Under the pieces are notes generated by a model, which was given only the letters and a program-made list of their open reading frames with translations, had not been told where the DNA came from and did no database searches. A program made the position numbers and the translations under genes. From Streptomyces eurythermus (lineage in GTDB: Bacteria > Actinomycetota > Actinomycetes > Streptomycetales > Streptomycetaceae), in contig NZ_BMSK01000025.1 of the NCBI RefSeq assembly GCF_014649115.1, forward strand, positions 69,393 through 122,345: DNA of 52,953 nt. Reading direction: 5' to 3'. How positions within the stretch are numbered: the stretch's first letter is position 1; each line of letters starts with the position of its first letter. Shown here in pieces: positions 16,123 to 25,198 of the stretch.

Positions 16123-16839
16123 TCACAGCGTCCGTCGTACCCCCGCCTGCCGCTCCAGGTCGCGCAGCTGCACCGCCAGGTTGCCTTCCACGGCTTGGTG
16201 GGCGGGACCGCGACGTCCGACGGGCAGGACCTCCTCGCCCCGCATGTCCTCGAGCATGAGGGCGAACGCCGCGTACAGCGCGGCGACCGCCAGGAGCAGT
16301 CCGAGCGCTCCGGAGAGGTAACCGGCCCAGGTGGCGCCGGTGAAGTTGAAGAGCGCCGCCACGGTGAACCTCGGCACGGCGACGCACAGCACCAGCCACA
16401 TCGACCGCTTGCGGTGCGCGACGGACGCCATCATGAGGGCGAAGAGGGCGAACACGAGGTTGAGTACGCCGAGCACGCGGGCACCCGAGGGCGCGTCGAA
16501 CGCCAGGACGAGGGAACTCGCCAGCCAGGTGCCGGAGAAGCAGGCCATCAGCGTCGCGGCGAGCACGTCCCTCGCTCCGAAGGCCAGGATGCTGACGACG
16601 AGTTGCAGGACGAAGGCCGGAAGAATGGTCAGCGCCACGGCCAGGTGGGCCTCGTCGCCCAGGAAGCCCAGTTGCAGGGTTCCGACGATGACCGAGGCGA
16701 TCGCCACCGCGAAGAATCCGACCGGCATCGGGGAGGCAATGGGGCGGAGGTTGATGCGGGTCATCGGACGCAGGTCCGGCTCGAAGTGCCGGGCGGCCTG
16801 GGGGGTCTGCTGTTCGGGGGGTTCGGAGCCGTGGTTCAT
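16123..16839 (-). CDS. AceTr-like (GPR1/FUN34/YaaH) six-helix membrane protein
   Basis: A 238-residue protein with about six hydrophobic segments. After a polar N terminus, RPIASPMPVGFFAVAIASVIVGTLQLGF resembles the NPAPLGL helix that opens acetate/succinate transporters of the GPR1/FUN34/YaaH family. Later helices follow the family spacing (FVLQLVVSILAFGARDVLAATLMACFSGTWLASS). It may move acetate or a similar small acid. The exact NPAPLG signature is altered to SPMPVG, so the substrate is open. The gene stands upstream of the STAND regulator, perhaps in one transcript. ATG 16839 has a GGAG-containing stretch just upstream. About 270 bp of non-coding DNA separate it from the esterase gene. 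Confidence 0.6.
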   Translation of the reverse strand: MNHGSEPPEQQTPQAARHFEPDLRPMTRINLRPIASPMPVGFFAVAIASVIVGTLQLGFLGDEAHLAVALTILPAFVLQLVVSILAFGARDVLAATLMACFSGTWLASSLVLAFDAPSGARVLGVLNLVFALFALMMASVAHRKRSMWLVLCVAVPRFTVAALFNFTGATWAGYLSGALGLLLAVAALYAAFALMLEDMRGEEVLPVGRRGPAHQAVEGNLAVQLRDLERQAGVRRTL

Positions 16840-17107
16840 GTGGTTCTCCTGTGAGTCGTTCTTCTACCTGCCAGACCGGCGTCGTGCACCTCACGCCAAG
16901 TACCGGCGAAGGGCGGAGTCCGCCCATCGGCGCATGTGCGGGTGCCTTTCGGCGCACGGCACGCCGGACCTGCGCAGGCGTTCGGTCCTGAGCGAGTCCT
17001 TGTGCGCCGAGGCGCATGAGAACGAGCAGGCCGAGACAGAGCCGCGCGGACGGACCCGGTTCGTCCGCGCAGCCGGTTCCTGCCGTCCCGGCTGAGGTTC
17101 CTCGTGG

Positions 17108-18079
17108 TCAGACGCTGTGCAGGGCGACGTGCAGGGTGTCGGCCGCCAGCGTGATGGCGGCGGTGGCCGCGTGGGTCTCGCGCAGGGCGTCGAGCATGAC
17201 GAAGTCGTGGATGATGCCCTGGAAGCGCACGGCGACGACGGGGACGCCGGCCGCGCGGAGTCTGCCCGCGTAGGCTTCGCCCTCGTCGCGCAGCACGTCG
17301 GCTTCCGCCGTGATCACCAGGGCGGGGGGAAGGCCGGTGAGTTGCTCGGTGGTCGCGCGCAGCGGGGACGCGGTGATCTCCGCGCGTTCCGCCTCGTCCG
17401 TCGTGTACTGGTCCCAGAACCACTGCATTCCGTCGCGGCGCAGGAAGTACCCCGTGGCGAACTGGTGGTAGGAGCCGGTGTCGAAGGCGGCGTCGGTGAC
17501 GGGGTAGAACAGCACCTGCTGCACCAGCGGGACACCGCCGCGTTCCTTGGCCATCAAGGTCAGCGCGGCCGTCATGTTGCCGCCGACCGAGTCACCCGCG
17601 ACCGCGATACGGCCGGTGTCCAGCCCGTTCGCGGCGCCGTGCTCGACGACCCAGCGGGCCACGGTGAAGTTCTGCTCGATGGCGACCGGATAACGGGCCT
17701 CCGGCGAGAGGTCGTACTCCGGGAAGACCACCGCGGCATCGGCGCCGACGGCCAGCTCACGGACCAGGCGGTCGTGGGTGTGGGCGTTACCGAAGACCCA
17801 GCCGGCGCCGTGGATGTAGATGATGACCGGGAGCGGGCCCTCGGTGCCGGCCGGCTTGACGATCCGGGCGCGGACGCTGCCCGTCGGGCCGCCCGGGACA
17901 GTGACCCACTCCTCGTCGATCGCCGGCTTGTCGATCGCGCCGGACTGGACCTCGTCCACGGCCTTCCGGCCCTCCGCCGGCGGGAGGTCGAACAGGTAGG
18001 GCGGGTTGGCGGTGGCCTTGGCGAAGGCGGCTGCCGCGGGTTCCAGCACAGGCTGAACCGGCTCGGTGGCATCAGACAC
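17108..18079 (-). CDS. Alpha/beta hydrolase of the hormone-sensitive lipase family
   Basis: A 323-residue esterase. The oxyanion-hole motif is HGAGW at 90-94 (family HGGG), the nucleophile is S164 in GDSVGG, the acid lies in the EADVLRDEG segment and the histidine in GIIHDF near the C terminus. It should hydrolyse short acyl esters in the cytosol; the physiological substrate is unknown. It is clearly paralogous to the esterase at 26687-27715, sharing blocks such as LVQQVL, SPLRAT and GLPPALV. It diverges from the amidohydrolase operon across a 507-bp region with phased repeats. Confidence 0.88.
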   Translation of the reverse strand: MSDATEPVQPVLEPAAAAFAKATANPPYLFDLPPAEGRKAVDEVQSGAIDKPAIDEEWVTVPGGPTGSVRARIVKPAGTEGPLPVIIYIHGAGWVFGNAHTHDRLVRELAVGADAAVVFPEYDLSPEARYPVAIEQNFTVARWVVEHGAANGLDTGRIAVAGDSVGGNMTAALTLMAKERGGVPLVQQVLFYPVTDAAFDTGSYHQFATGYFLRRDGMQWFWDQYTTDEAERAEITASPLRATTEQLTGLPPALVITAEADVLRDEGEAYAGRLRAAGVPVVAVRFQGIIHDFVMLDALRETHAATAAITLAADTLHVALHSV

Positions 18080-18586
18080 AGCGGTCTCCAGGAGGTACGG
18101 AGCATGCCGGCGCTTCCGGCATGACGGTCCGGGCGCCGCCCGAGGCGCCCGACGTGACGTCCGGTGACGCTAGTTCCGTCGGCCCGGATGACTTCTCCGA
18201 CAGCGCACCGGTTCTTTCCCCGCCGTGCACTCGTCGCCTGCCCCTTTTCCCGCCTCTTCCTGTCACCTTCCTGTCTCCTCCTGTCTCCTCCCGTCACCTT
18301 CCTGTCTCCGCTGACGAGGTCGGGAAGCACAGTGCACGGTGAGGCAAAGTCCTGTGCGCTCGGGTGTAATCCCGCCGGAGACACCGTGCCTATCGTGGTG
18401 ACGCAGCGGTCGCCGCCGAACGACACCGGTCAGATCCCGGTGTTCCCCAGACATGACACGTACCGGCAGGCGGCTCGCCGTCCGATTCCGACGGCGGTGC
18501 GTTCATCGGGTGACGCGGTTGCCGAAGTCCGCCTTCGCAGGCCCATGGCTGGGGCCGAAGTCGTTTTCCAGAGGGAGTCGCAGAAG
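18080..18586. other. Divergent intergenic region between esterase and amidohydrolase operon
   Basis: A 507-bp region with no convincing gene, although one frame on the plus strand is open through it. It should hold promoters for the leftward esterase and the rightward amidohydrolase operon. Its main structure is a pyrimidine-rich tandem array at 18259-18306. Confidence 0.5.
18259..18306. repeat. Five phased CCYGTC direct repeats
   Basis: Hexamers CCTGTC, CCTGTC, CCTGTC, CCCGTC and CCTGTC start at 18259, 18270, 18280, 18290 and 18301, a period of 10-11 bp, which puts them on one face of the helix. SARP-type activators bind short direct repeats with this phasing; that reading is inference. Confidence 0.6.
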
Positions 18587-20473
18587 ATGTCAACAATGCC
18601 CGTCGGCGGGCTGGTTCCGCATCCCGCCGCCGACGCCGCCGATCTGGTCGTCCGCAATGCCAGGATCCACACCGGAGACCCGTCGCGGCCGCACGCCGAG
18701 GCACTCGGCATCCGGGACGGTGTCATCACGGTCATCGGCGACGACAGGGACATGGCCAGCCACATCGGCCCGGACACAAAGGTGGTCGACGCACTCGGAC
18801 GACGGGTGGTCCCGGGCCTCAACGACTCCCATCTGCACGTGATCCGCGGGGGCCTCAACTACGTGCTGGAACTGCGCTGGGACGGCGTGCGCAGTCTGCG
18901 CCAGGGGCTGGCGATGCTGCGTGAGCAGGCGGCCCGTACTCCCAAGGGCCAGTGGGTCCGGGTGGTCGGCGGATGGTCGGCGGAGCAGTTCGCCGAGCGA
19001 CGGCTGCCGACCGTCGCCGAACTGAACGCGGCCGCCCCCGACACTCCCGTGTTCGTCCTGCACCTGTACCAGTCGGCCGTCCTGAACCGGGCGGCGCTCA
19101 GGGCGGCCGGCTTCACCAAGGACACCCCCGATCCCCAAGGGGGCCAGATCGTGCGGGGCCGCGACGGCGAGCCGACCGGCATGCTGCTGGCCGCGCCGAG
19201 CGCCCTGATCCTGTACTCGACCCTCGCCAAGGCGCCGACGCTGGAAGGCGAGGACAAGAAGACGTCCACCCGGCATTTCCTGCGCGAACTCAACAGGTTC
19301 GGGCTCACGTCGGCGATCGACGCCGCCGGGGGATTCCAGAACTTCCCCGACAATTACGCGACCGTCATCGAACTGGCCAAGGAGGGCCGGCTTTCGCTGC
19401 GCATCTCCTATCATCTCTTTCCGCAGACCGCGGGCCAGGAGATCGACGACCTCGCGCGCTGGATCGAGACGGTCCGGCCCGAGGACGGCGACGAATGGCT
19501 CCGCCTCAACGGCGCCGGCGAGAATCTCACCTGGGCGGCCGCCGACTTCGAGAACTTCACCCAGCCGCGCCCGGAACTTTCTCCCGACTACGAGGTGGAA
19601 TTCGAGAAGGCGGTCCGTCTCCTCATGGAGAACGGGTGGGGCTTCCGGCTGCACGCCACCTACGACGAGACCATCCGCCGTGATCTCGGCGTGTTCGAGA
19701 AGCTCGCCGCGGAAGGGCTGTTCCCGGCCGGGAACCGGTGGCTCTTCGACCACGCCGAGACCGTCTCCGCGGAAAGCCTCGACCGCATCGGCGCCCTCGG
19801 TGGCGCGCTGTCCGTACAGAACCGTCTCTCCTTCCAGGGCGAGGCGTTCCTGCGGCGCTACGGGCCGGGGGCCGCCGCCGATGCCCCGCCGATCCGGGCG
19901 ATGCTGGACCGCGGCCTGACCGTGGGCGCCGGTACCGACGCCACCCGGGTCTCCACCTACAACCCCTGGGTCGCCCTGCACTGGCTCGTCAGCGGCCGTT
20001 CCGTCGGCGATCTCGCGCTGCGGCCGCCGGCCAACCGCGTCGACCGGCGGACGGCGTTGACGATGTTCACCCACGCCGGGGCGAAGCTGACCGGCGAGGA
20101 CGACGTCAAGGGCGTCCTCAGACCCGGCTGCTACGGAGACCTCGCGGTGCTGTCCGACGACTACTTCACCGTGCCCGAACCGGAGATCGCCGGCATCGAG
20201 TCGCTCCTGACCGTGACGGGCGGCCGCATCGTCTACGCCGCCGCCGAGTACGAAGGTCTGGACGAGGAGCTCCCGCCGGTCCCGGCCTGGAGCCCGGTCG
20301 CGCGGTTCGGCGGCTACCAGGCTTCCCGCCGTACGCCCCTCGCCGGCGCCCGCCAGGCGGAGCTGCTCGGCGAAGCCGTCGCCGAGTCGGAGCGGCACCG
20401 CAGGTGGCGCACGGCCCGTGGCCTGACCCCCGAAGCGGTGGGCACCTCCTTCGACCCCTGCTTCGACCTCTGA
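18587..20473 (+). CDS. Amidohydrolase family 3 (YtcJ-like) metal-dependent hydrolase
   Basis: A 628-residue amidohydrolase. The N-terminal composite beta domain (DLVVRNARIHTGDPSRPHAEALGIRDG) leads to PGLNDSHLH with the metal ligands H82 and H84, and the barrel ends with GAGTDATRVSTYNPW, which carries the catalytic Asp region. Such enzymes hydrolyse amide or ester bonds in a wide range of compounds; the substrate is not known. ATG 18587 was chosen because GAGGGAG lies 9 nt upstream and homology begins there. It is first of a rightward run with an isochorismatase-like enzyme, DoxX protein and MFS exporter, which suggests breakdown and export of a xenobiotic or signal. Confidence 0.87.
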   Translation: MSTMPVGGLVPHPAADAADLVVRNARIHTGDPSRPHAEALGIRDGVITVIGDDRDMASHIGPDTKVVDALGRRVVPGLNDSHLHVIRGGLNYVLELRWDGVRSLRQGLAMLREQAARTPKGQWVRVVGGWSAEQFAERRLPTVAELNAAAPDTPVFVLHLYQSAVLNRAALRAAGFTKDTPDPQGGQIVRGRDGEPTGMLLAAPSALILYSTLAKAPTLEGEDKKTSTRHFLRELNRFGLTSAIDAAGGFQNFPDNYATVIELAKEGRLSLRISYHLFPQTAGQEIDDLARWIETVRPEDGDEWLRLNGAGENLTWAAADFENFTQPRPELSPDYEVEFEKAVRLLMENGWGFRLHATYDETIRRDLGVFEKLAAEGLFPAGNRWLFDHAETVSAESLDRIGALGGALSVQNRLSFQGEAFLRRYGPGAAADAPPIRAMLDRGLTVGAGTDATRVSTYNPWVALHWLVSGRSVGDLALRPPANRVDRRTALTMFTHAGAKLTGEDDVKGVLRPGCYGDLAVLSDDYFTVPEPEIAGIESLLTVTGGRIVYAAAEYEGLDEELPPVPAWSPVARFGGYQASRRTPLAGARQAELLGEAVAESERHRRWRTARGLTPEAVGTSFDPCFDL

Positions 20474-20596
20474 ACCTCCGGAAGTCCCCGGCCTTCGCCG
20501 CACTCCTTCCGGCACCGAGTCTCCGTCCGAGCGGACGGTCCAGCACGGCCCGGGCAGCGGTCCGCGCCGTCGTTCTTTCGAGAAAGGCACCTCATC

Positions 20597-21259
20597 ATGG
20601 TCAACATCGCCCAGGTCACCGCCGCCCCCAGCCCCGACCTGCTCACGCCGGACAACTGCGCGGTGCTGTTCGTCGACCACCAGCCGCAGATGTTCTTCGG
20701 CACCGGCAGCAGTGACCGCACCGCCATCATCAACTCCACCGTGGGCCTGGCCAAGGCCGCCAAGGTCTTCGACGTGCCGGTCGTGCTGAGCACGGTGGCC
20801 GCCGAGTCCTTCTCGGGCCCGCTCCTGCCGCAGCTGGCCGAGGTCTTCCCCGAGCAGAAGATCATCGACCGCAGCACCATGAACGCCTGGGAGGACGTGA
20901 ACTTCGTCGAGGCGGTCAAGGCCACCGGCCGCGAGAAGCTCGTCATCGCCGGTCTGTGGACCGAGGTGTGCGTGGTCCTGCCCGCCCTCTCCGCCATCGC
21001 CCAGGGCTACGAGGTCTACGTCGTCACCGACGCGTCCGGTGGCGTCAGCCCGCAGGCCCACGAGCACGCCGTGCAGCGCATGATCCAGGCCGGCGCCGTC
21101 CCGGTCACCTGGGTGCAGGTGCTCCTGGAGCTCCAGCGCGACTGGGCCCGTACCGGGACGTACGCCGCGGTGGGCGACGTGGTCAAGGCGCACGGCGGCG
21201 CCTACGGCCTCGGCATGGTCTACGCGCAGGCCGTCATCGGCGCCCACGCCGCGGGCTGA
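20597..21259 (+). CDS. Isochorismatase-like (YcaC-type) cysteine hydrolase
   Basis: A 220-residue cysteine hydrolase. The triad is D27 in LFVDHQPQMF, K114 in EKLVIAGL and C125 in WTEVCVVLP. The sequence pattern (NCAVLFVDHQPQMFFG and DASGGVSPQAHEHAVQRMIQAG) is that of the YcaC branch, enzymes of unknown or amide-hydrolysing activity. GAAAGG precedes the ATG. It lies 123 bp after the amidohydrolase and 35 bp before a DoxX gene. The pair amidohydrolase plus YcaC suggests stepwise cleavage of one compound. Confidence 0.9.
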   Translation: MVNIAQVTAAPSPDLLTPDNCAVLFVDHQPQMFFGTGSSDRTAIINSTVGLAKAAKVFDVPVVLSTVAAESFSGPLLPQLAEVFPEQKIIDRSTMNAWEDVNFVEAVKATGREKLVIAGLWTEVCVVLPALSAIAQGYEVYVVTDASGGVSPQAHEHAVQRMIQAGAVPVTWVQVLLELQRDWARTGTYAAVGDVVKAHGGAYGLGMVYAQAVIGAHAAG

Positions 21260-21294
21260 CCCTCACCACGGACACATCGGGAACAGGCAGGGAC

Positions 21295-21822
21295 ATGATG
21301 GACGCTGGACTTTTGATCCTGCGGCTCGTGGCCGGACTCCTCATCGCCGGGCACGGGGTGCAGAAGGTGAGCTTCCGCCTCGGAGGAAAAGGACTCGCAG
21401 GCGGGACCGAGGAATTCCGGGGGGACGGATTCCGCGGTGGCCGGCTGACCGCGCTCACCGCGGGAGCCAGCCAGATCGGTTCCGGTCTGTTCCTGGCGGC
21501 CGGCCTGCTCACCCCCCTGGCCGCGATGGCCGCCATGGGTGTGATGACGGTCGCCGGCACCGTGAAGTGGTCCAAGGGGCTCTGGGTGCAGAACGACGGC
21601 TACGAGTACCCCCTGGTCCTCGTCGTCGCCTCCGCCGCACTGGCCCTGACCGGGCCGGGGCGGTGGTCCGCGGACCACGCCCTGGCCCTCACCCCCTGGC
21701 CGGTGTGGATCTCCGTGACCGTGATCGTCCTGGGGCCGGCGAGCGGCCTGCTGACGCGCGTGGTGCTGCACCGGGCCGCCCCGGCACGAGAAGCCACCCC
21801 TCACCCACGCTCCGCCCGCTGA
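21295..21822 (+). CDS. DoxX-family membrane protein
   Basis: A 175-residue protein with four hydrophobic segments. The N terminus ILRLVAGLLIAGHGVQKVSFRLGGKG and the later GLFLAAGLLTPLAAMAAMGVMTVA are typical of DoxX, a small membrane protein linked to redox balance at the membrane and often encoded next to YcaC or pirin genes. ATG 21295 follows AGGCAGGG; ATG 21298 is equally possible. It sits inside the rightward amidohydrolase operon. Confidence 0.88.
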   Translation: MMDAGLLILRLVAGLLIAGHGVQKVSFRLGGKGLAGGTEEFRGDGFRGGRLTALTAGASQIGSGLFLAAGLLTPLAAMAAMGVMTVAGTVKWSKGLWVQNDGYEYPLVLVVASAALALTGPGRWSADHALALTPWPVWISVTVIVLGPASGLLTRVVLHRAAPAREATPHPRSAR

Positions 21823-21975
21823 CGAGCCGGCACCGCGCGGAGCACGACGGCACGGCCCGGACGCCTCCTTCGGCGGGGCCGGTGGGCCGGCCGTCGCCGT
21901 GCGGGCATCTCCCGGCCCACCGCCCTCGCGTCACCGCCCTGGAGCGGACGCGTTCGTACTCCCGCAGGGACACGC

Positions 21976-23628
21976 ATGAACCCCACGCTCCCTTCCCCGC
22001 CCGTCCGGCCCGCACGGCAGGAGTCGGCCTGGGCCCCTCTCGCGGCACGCGTGTTCCGCGCCCTGTGGATCGCCCAGCTGGTCTCCAACATCGGCAGCTG
22101 GATGCAGATGGTCGGGGCCCAGTGGCTGCTGATCGGGCACGACCCGGCTCTGGTGACACTGGTCCAGACGGCGTCGAGCCTTCCCGTCGTGCTCCTCGCC
22201 CTGCCGGCCGGTGTGGTGGCCGATCGCCACGACCGCCGGAGGGTGCTGCTGGTCACACAGGGCGCGCTGTTCGCGGTGTCCGGCGTGCTGACCGCGTTGA
22301 CGTTCGCGGATCTCCTCACCCCCGTGCTGCTGCTCGTCCTCACCTTCCTGCTGGGGTGTGGGACGGCGCTGATGGGGCCGGCCTGGCAGGCGATCCAGCC
22401 CGAGCTGGTGGAGCGCCGCCAGCTGGGACAGGCCGCCGCCCTCGGCGGTGTCAACATGAACCTGGCTCGTGCCGTCGGGCCGGCCGTGGGCGGCGCGGTG
22501 GTGGCGGCGGCGGATCCGGCCTGGGTCTTCGCCTTCAACGCCGTGTCGTACCTCGGCATCGGCGTCGTCCTGCTGCTCTGGCGACGCCCTGGGCCGCACA
22601 CTCCTGTGCCGCACGGTGAGAAGTGGCCGGCCGCCCTCGACGCGGGCCGGCGCTTCGTATGGCACGCCCCGGGCATTCGCCGTGTCCTCCTCCGTACGCT
22701 TCTCTTCGTTCCCGGTGGCGCCGCTCTGTGGGCGCTGCTGCCGGTCGTCGCAAACCGCTCCCTGCGCCTGGGCTCGGGGGGTTACGGGCTGCTGCTGGGG
22801 GCCGTGGGCGTCGGGGCGGTGGCGGGCGCCTTCGTCCTGCCGCGCAGCAACCGGAAGCTGGGCGCGAACCGGACCCTGGGCTGCGGCGCCCTGCTCTTCG
22901 CGGGGGTCCTGGTCGTCCTGGCCACCGTACGCGAACCCTGGCTGGTCACGCTCGCGCTGCTGTTCGCCGGTCTGGCGTGGATCGCCGTCCTGTCCACGCT
23001 CAACGCGGCCATGCAGACGCGGCTCCCCGGCTGGGTCCGGGCCCGCGGACTCGCCGTCTACCTCCTTGTCTTCCAGGGCGGACAGGCACTCGCGGCACCG
23101 CTGTGGGGCACGCTCGCCGCCGCCCTGGGCGTCACCGTTCCGCTGCTGTCCGCCGCGGCGCTGCTGGTCGTCTGCGCCGTCAGCCTGCGGCGCTGGCCCC
23201 TGCGGGACGGGGAGGAGACCGACCCCTCCCCCTCCGCTCACTGGCCCGCCCCGCCCCTGGTGTTCGCTCCGGGGCCGGCCACGGGCCCCGTTCTGGTCAC
23301 CGTCTCCTACCGGGTCGCCCCGGAGAACGGCACGGCCTTCACGGAGCGCATGGAGCACGTCGGCCGGGCCCGCCGGCGCACCGGCGCCCTCACCTGGGGC
23401 CTGTACCAGGACGGGCAGGACCCGGCCCGCTTCGTCGAGAACTACCTCGTGGCCTCCTGGTCGGAGCATCTCGCCCAGCACGAAGTCAGGCTCACTCTCG
23501 CCGACCGGCACCACGAGGACCGGGCCCGTCTCCTCCTCGTTCCCGGCACCCGCCCGGAAGTCACCCACGCCTTCGACACGTCCGCGGGCCCTGTCGTCCC
23601 GTCCTCCCCGGCGGCGCGCGTGCCATGA
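21976..23628 (+). CDS. MFS_3-family exporter with C-terminal soluble domain
   Basis: A 550-residue protein of the EntS-like MFS_3 family. The first helix FRALWIAQLVSNIGSWMQMVGAQWLL and the loop PAGVVADRHDRRRVLL are diagnostic. About twelve helices end near residue 415. The last about 110 residues (VLVTVSYRVAPENGTAFTERMEHVGRARRRTGALTWGLYQD) form a soluble ABM-like domain that full-length members of this family also carry. It probably exports a small hydrophobic compound made or degraded by the operon. It ends in an ATGA overlap with a broken pirin gene. The gene starts 153 bp after doxX. Confidence 0.85.
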   Translation: MNPTLPSPPVRPARQESAWAPLAARVFRALWIAQLVSNIGSWMQMVGAQWLLIGHDPALVTLVQTASSLPVVLLALPAGVVADRHDRRRVLLVTQGALFAVSGVLTALTFADLLTPVLLLVLTFLLGCGTALMGPAWQAIQPELVERRQLGQAAALGGVNMNLARAVGPAVGGAVVAAADPAWVFAFNAVSYLGIGVVLLLWRRPGPHTPVPHGEKWPAALDAGRRFVWHAPGIRRVLLRTLLFVPGGAALWALLPVVANRSLRLGSGGYGLLLGAVGVGAVAGAFVLPRSNRKLGANRTLGCGALLFAGVLVVLATVREPWLVTLALLFAGLAWIAVLSTLNAAMQTRLPGWVRARGLAVYLLVFQGGQALAAPLWGTLAAALGVTVPLLSAAALLVVCAVSLRRWPLRDGEETDPSPSAHWPAPPLVFAPGPATGPVLVTVSYRVAPENGTAFTERMEHVGRARRRTGALTWGLYQDGQDPARFVENYLVASWSEHLAQHEVRLTLADRHHEDRARLLLVPGTRPEVTHAFDTSAGPVVPSSPAARVP

Positions 23629-23879
23629 AGGTGCGGCGCACTCTGCCGCAGCGTGCCCAGCCCCTGACCGGCGGCATGAACGTCCCGCTCCACCCGCACA
23701 TCGGACTACAGACGGTGAGTCGGCTGTTCAGTGACGAGATCGAGTACCGGGACAGCCTCGGCAACCACACGCTCGTGAGGCCCGGCGAACCGAACCTCAT
23801 GACAGGCCGGTCCGCCTGGGCGACACCCTGCTGCCACCCGCCGAGTTGGGCTACGCCGCCGAGGGCGACACCGCTTTGA
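23625..23879 (+). pseudogene. Pirin-family remnant (internal deletion and frameshift)
   Basis: Translation from ATG 23625 (ATGA overlap with the MFS stop) gives MKVRRTLPQRAQPLTGGMNV, then HPHIGLQTVSRLF and a IEYRDSLGNH segment, ending at RPGEPNLMT. This is the metal-binding first cupin of pirin (HPHxG), residues 1-60. After that the frame breaks, and a pirin C-terminal-like stretch (LGYAAEGDTALTLTNAS) appears in the next frame at about 23812-23905. The middle of the gene and its end are missing. Intact pirin genes often sit beside isochorismatase and DoxX genes, so this is a decayed member of the operon. Confidence 0.7.
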
Positions 23880-24038
23880 CGCTGACCAACGCGTCCGGAG
23901 AGAGAGCGCATCGGCACGATTCGGCACCGTCGAGGGATACGACGGTGAACGGCTTTCGGCCCCCTCCCTCCCGAACACCGTCATCGGACCACGCGGAAAC
24001 CCCCGCGTCACCGCACCACGTCAACCGGAGGAATCACC

Positions 24039-24395
24039 ATGACCGACACTCCCACCACGCCGACCGTCGAACGCGTCGACGCCCGGCACCGCTACGAGAT
24101 ACGTGTCGACGGACAGCGGGCCGGCCTGACCGCCTACCGTGACCGAGGCGAGCAACGGGTCTTCTTCCACACGGAGATCGACCCCGCGTACGCCGGCCAG
24201 GGACTGGCCTCGCAGCTGATCCGGGCCGCGCTCGGCGATGTGCGCTCCTCGGGCGGACGCGTCGTCCCCGTCTGCCCCTTCGTGGCCGCCTACCTGTCGA
24301 AACACGACGACTACGACGACCTCACCGATCCCGTGACGCCCGAGGTTCTCCAGTGGCTGGACGCCGAGCTGAAGCGCGCCCCTGGACGGTCCTAG
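24039..24395 (+). CDS. Small GNAT-family N-acetyltransferase (YjdJ type)
   Basis: A 118-residue protein of the short GNAT branch (Gcn5-related, DUF4442/YjdJ-like). RYEIRVDGQRAGLTAYRDRGEQRVFFHTEIDPAYAGQGLASQLIRAAL shows the acetyl-CoA motif (Q-G-x-A-x-x-L), and VPVCPFVAAYLSKHDDY is the family ending with conserved Cys. GGAGGAA lies 9 nt before the ATG. It is followed by a good terminator, so it closes the rightward run. Confidence 0.9.
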   Translation: MTDTPTTPTVERVDARHRYEIRVDGQRAGLTAYRDRGEQRVFFHTEIDPAYAGQGLASQLIRAALGDVRSSGGRVVPVCPFVAAYLSKHDDYDDLTDPVTPEVLQWLDAELKRAPGRS

Positions 24396-24414
24396 GCCGG
24401 CGCTCGTAAGCCGG

Positions 24415-24445
24415 AGGGGCGGCGCCGTGGTTCGGCGCCGCCCCT
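24415..24445. terminator. Bidirectional hairpin terminator after the small GNAT gene
   Basis: A perfect 13-bp stem (24415-24427 with 24433-24445) with a 5-nt loop, followed by TTGG. It separates the rightward GNAT gene from the leftward hydrolase gene, whose stop is at 24473. Confidence 0.8.
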
Positions 24446-24472
24446 TTGGTGTGCCCTGCCCAACGAGGGCGG

Positions 24473-25198
24473 TCAGGAGCGGGCGGCCCGGACGGCTTCC
24501 TCGATCAGCTCGACCACGCGCTGGGGGTGGGAGAGCATCACCAGGTGGGAGGAGTCGACCTCGGTGGTGGTCATGCCGGCCCGCTGGTAGCCGTAGCGCA
24601 CGACGTCCGGGTTGATGGTGTGGTCGGAGGAAGCCACCAGGCCCCAGGAAGGCTTGGTCTTCCAGGCGGCGGCCGGGGCCGCGTCGGCGAACGCCTGGGC
24701 GGCGAGGGGGCGCTGGGAGACGGCGAGGACCTCGGCGAGGCGGGGGTCGACGTCGGCGGCGAAGATCGCCGGGAATGCGTCGGGCCGGACCGACACGTCG
24801 GTGCCGGTCTCGGCGGAGCCTTCGACGGGGAAGGGGGTGTAGACCAGGGCGGCGGCGAGGTCGGAGTCCGGGAAGCGGCCCTGCAGTTCGCCGAGGCTCT
24901 CGCCCTTCTCCAGGGCGTAACCGGCGAGGTAGACCAGCGCCTCGACGTTGTCCTCGGTACCGGCGACCGTGATGACGGCGCCTCCGTACGAATGGCCCAC
25001 CAGGACGACAGGGCCGGGTATCTGCCGGACGACCGAGGCGATGTAGGCGGCGTCGCCGATCAGGCTCCGGTTGGGGACGGCCGGCGCGACCACGTCCAGG
25101 CCGCGGGCGATGAGCCGCGGGATCACCTGTGCGTAGCTGGAGGCGTCGGCGAACGCGCCGTGGACGAGGACGACGGTCGGCTCGGGGGAACGGGACAT
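24473..25198 (-). CDS. Alpha/beta hydrolase (EstC/salicylate-esterase-like)
   Basis: A 241-residue cytosolic alpha/beta hydrolase. The start PTVVLVHGAFADASSYAQVIPRL gives the HG oxyanion strand, VLVGHSYGGAVI holds the nucleophile Ser, and SSHLVMLSHPQ holds the catalytic His. This short form without a large lid resembles plant-like esterases and EstC-type bacterial hydrolases. GAGGAG precedes ATG 25198. It is a single gene, convergent with the small GNAT gene. Substrate unknown. Confidence 0.88.
   Translation of the reverse strand: MSRSPEPTVVLVHGAFADASSYAQVIPRLIARGLDVVAPAVPNRSLIGDAAYIASVVRQIPGPVVLVGHSYGGAVITVAGTEDNVEALVYLAGYALEKGESLGELQGRFPDSDLAAALVYTPFPVEGSAETGTDVSVRPDAFPAIFAADVDPRLAEVLAVSQRPLAAQAFADAAPAAAWKTKPSWGLVASSDHTINPDVVRYGYQRAGMTTTEVDSSHLVMLSHPQRVVELIEEAVRAARS

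Noticed and set aside
16840..17107. Gene in the gap between the AceTr-like protein and the esterase
   Set aside because: Frames are open but Arg-rich and without homology or ribosome sites; the gap probably holds the AceTr promoter.
18259..18306. CRISPR-like array
   Set aside because: The repeats are six bases with 4-5-base gaps; there are no spacers of 30-40 bp and no cas genes.
23846..24142. 98-codon plus-strand frame overlapping the small GNAT gene
   Set aside because: His/Arg-rich shadow; the GNAT frame has GGAGG and a clear family motif.
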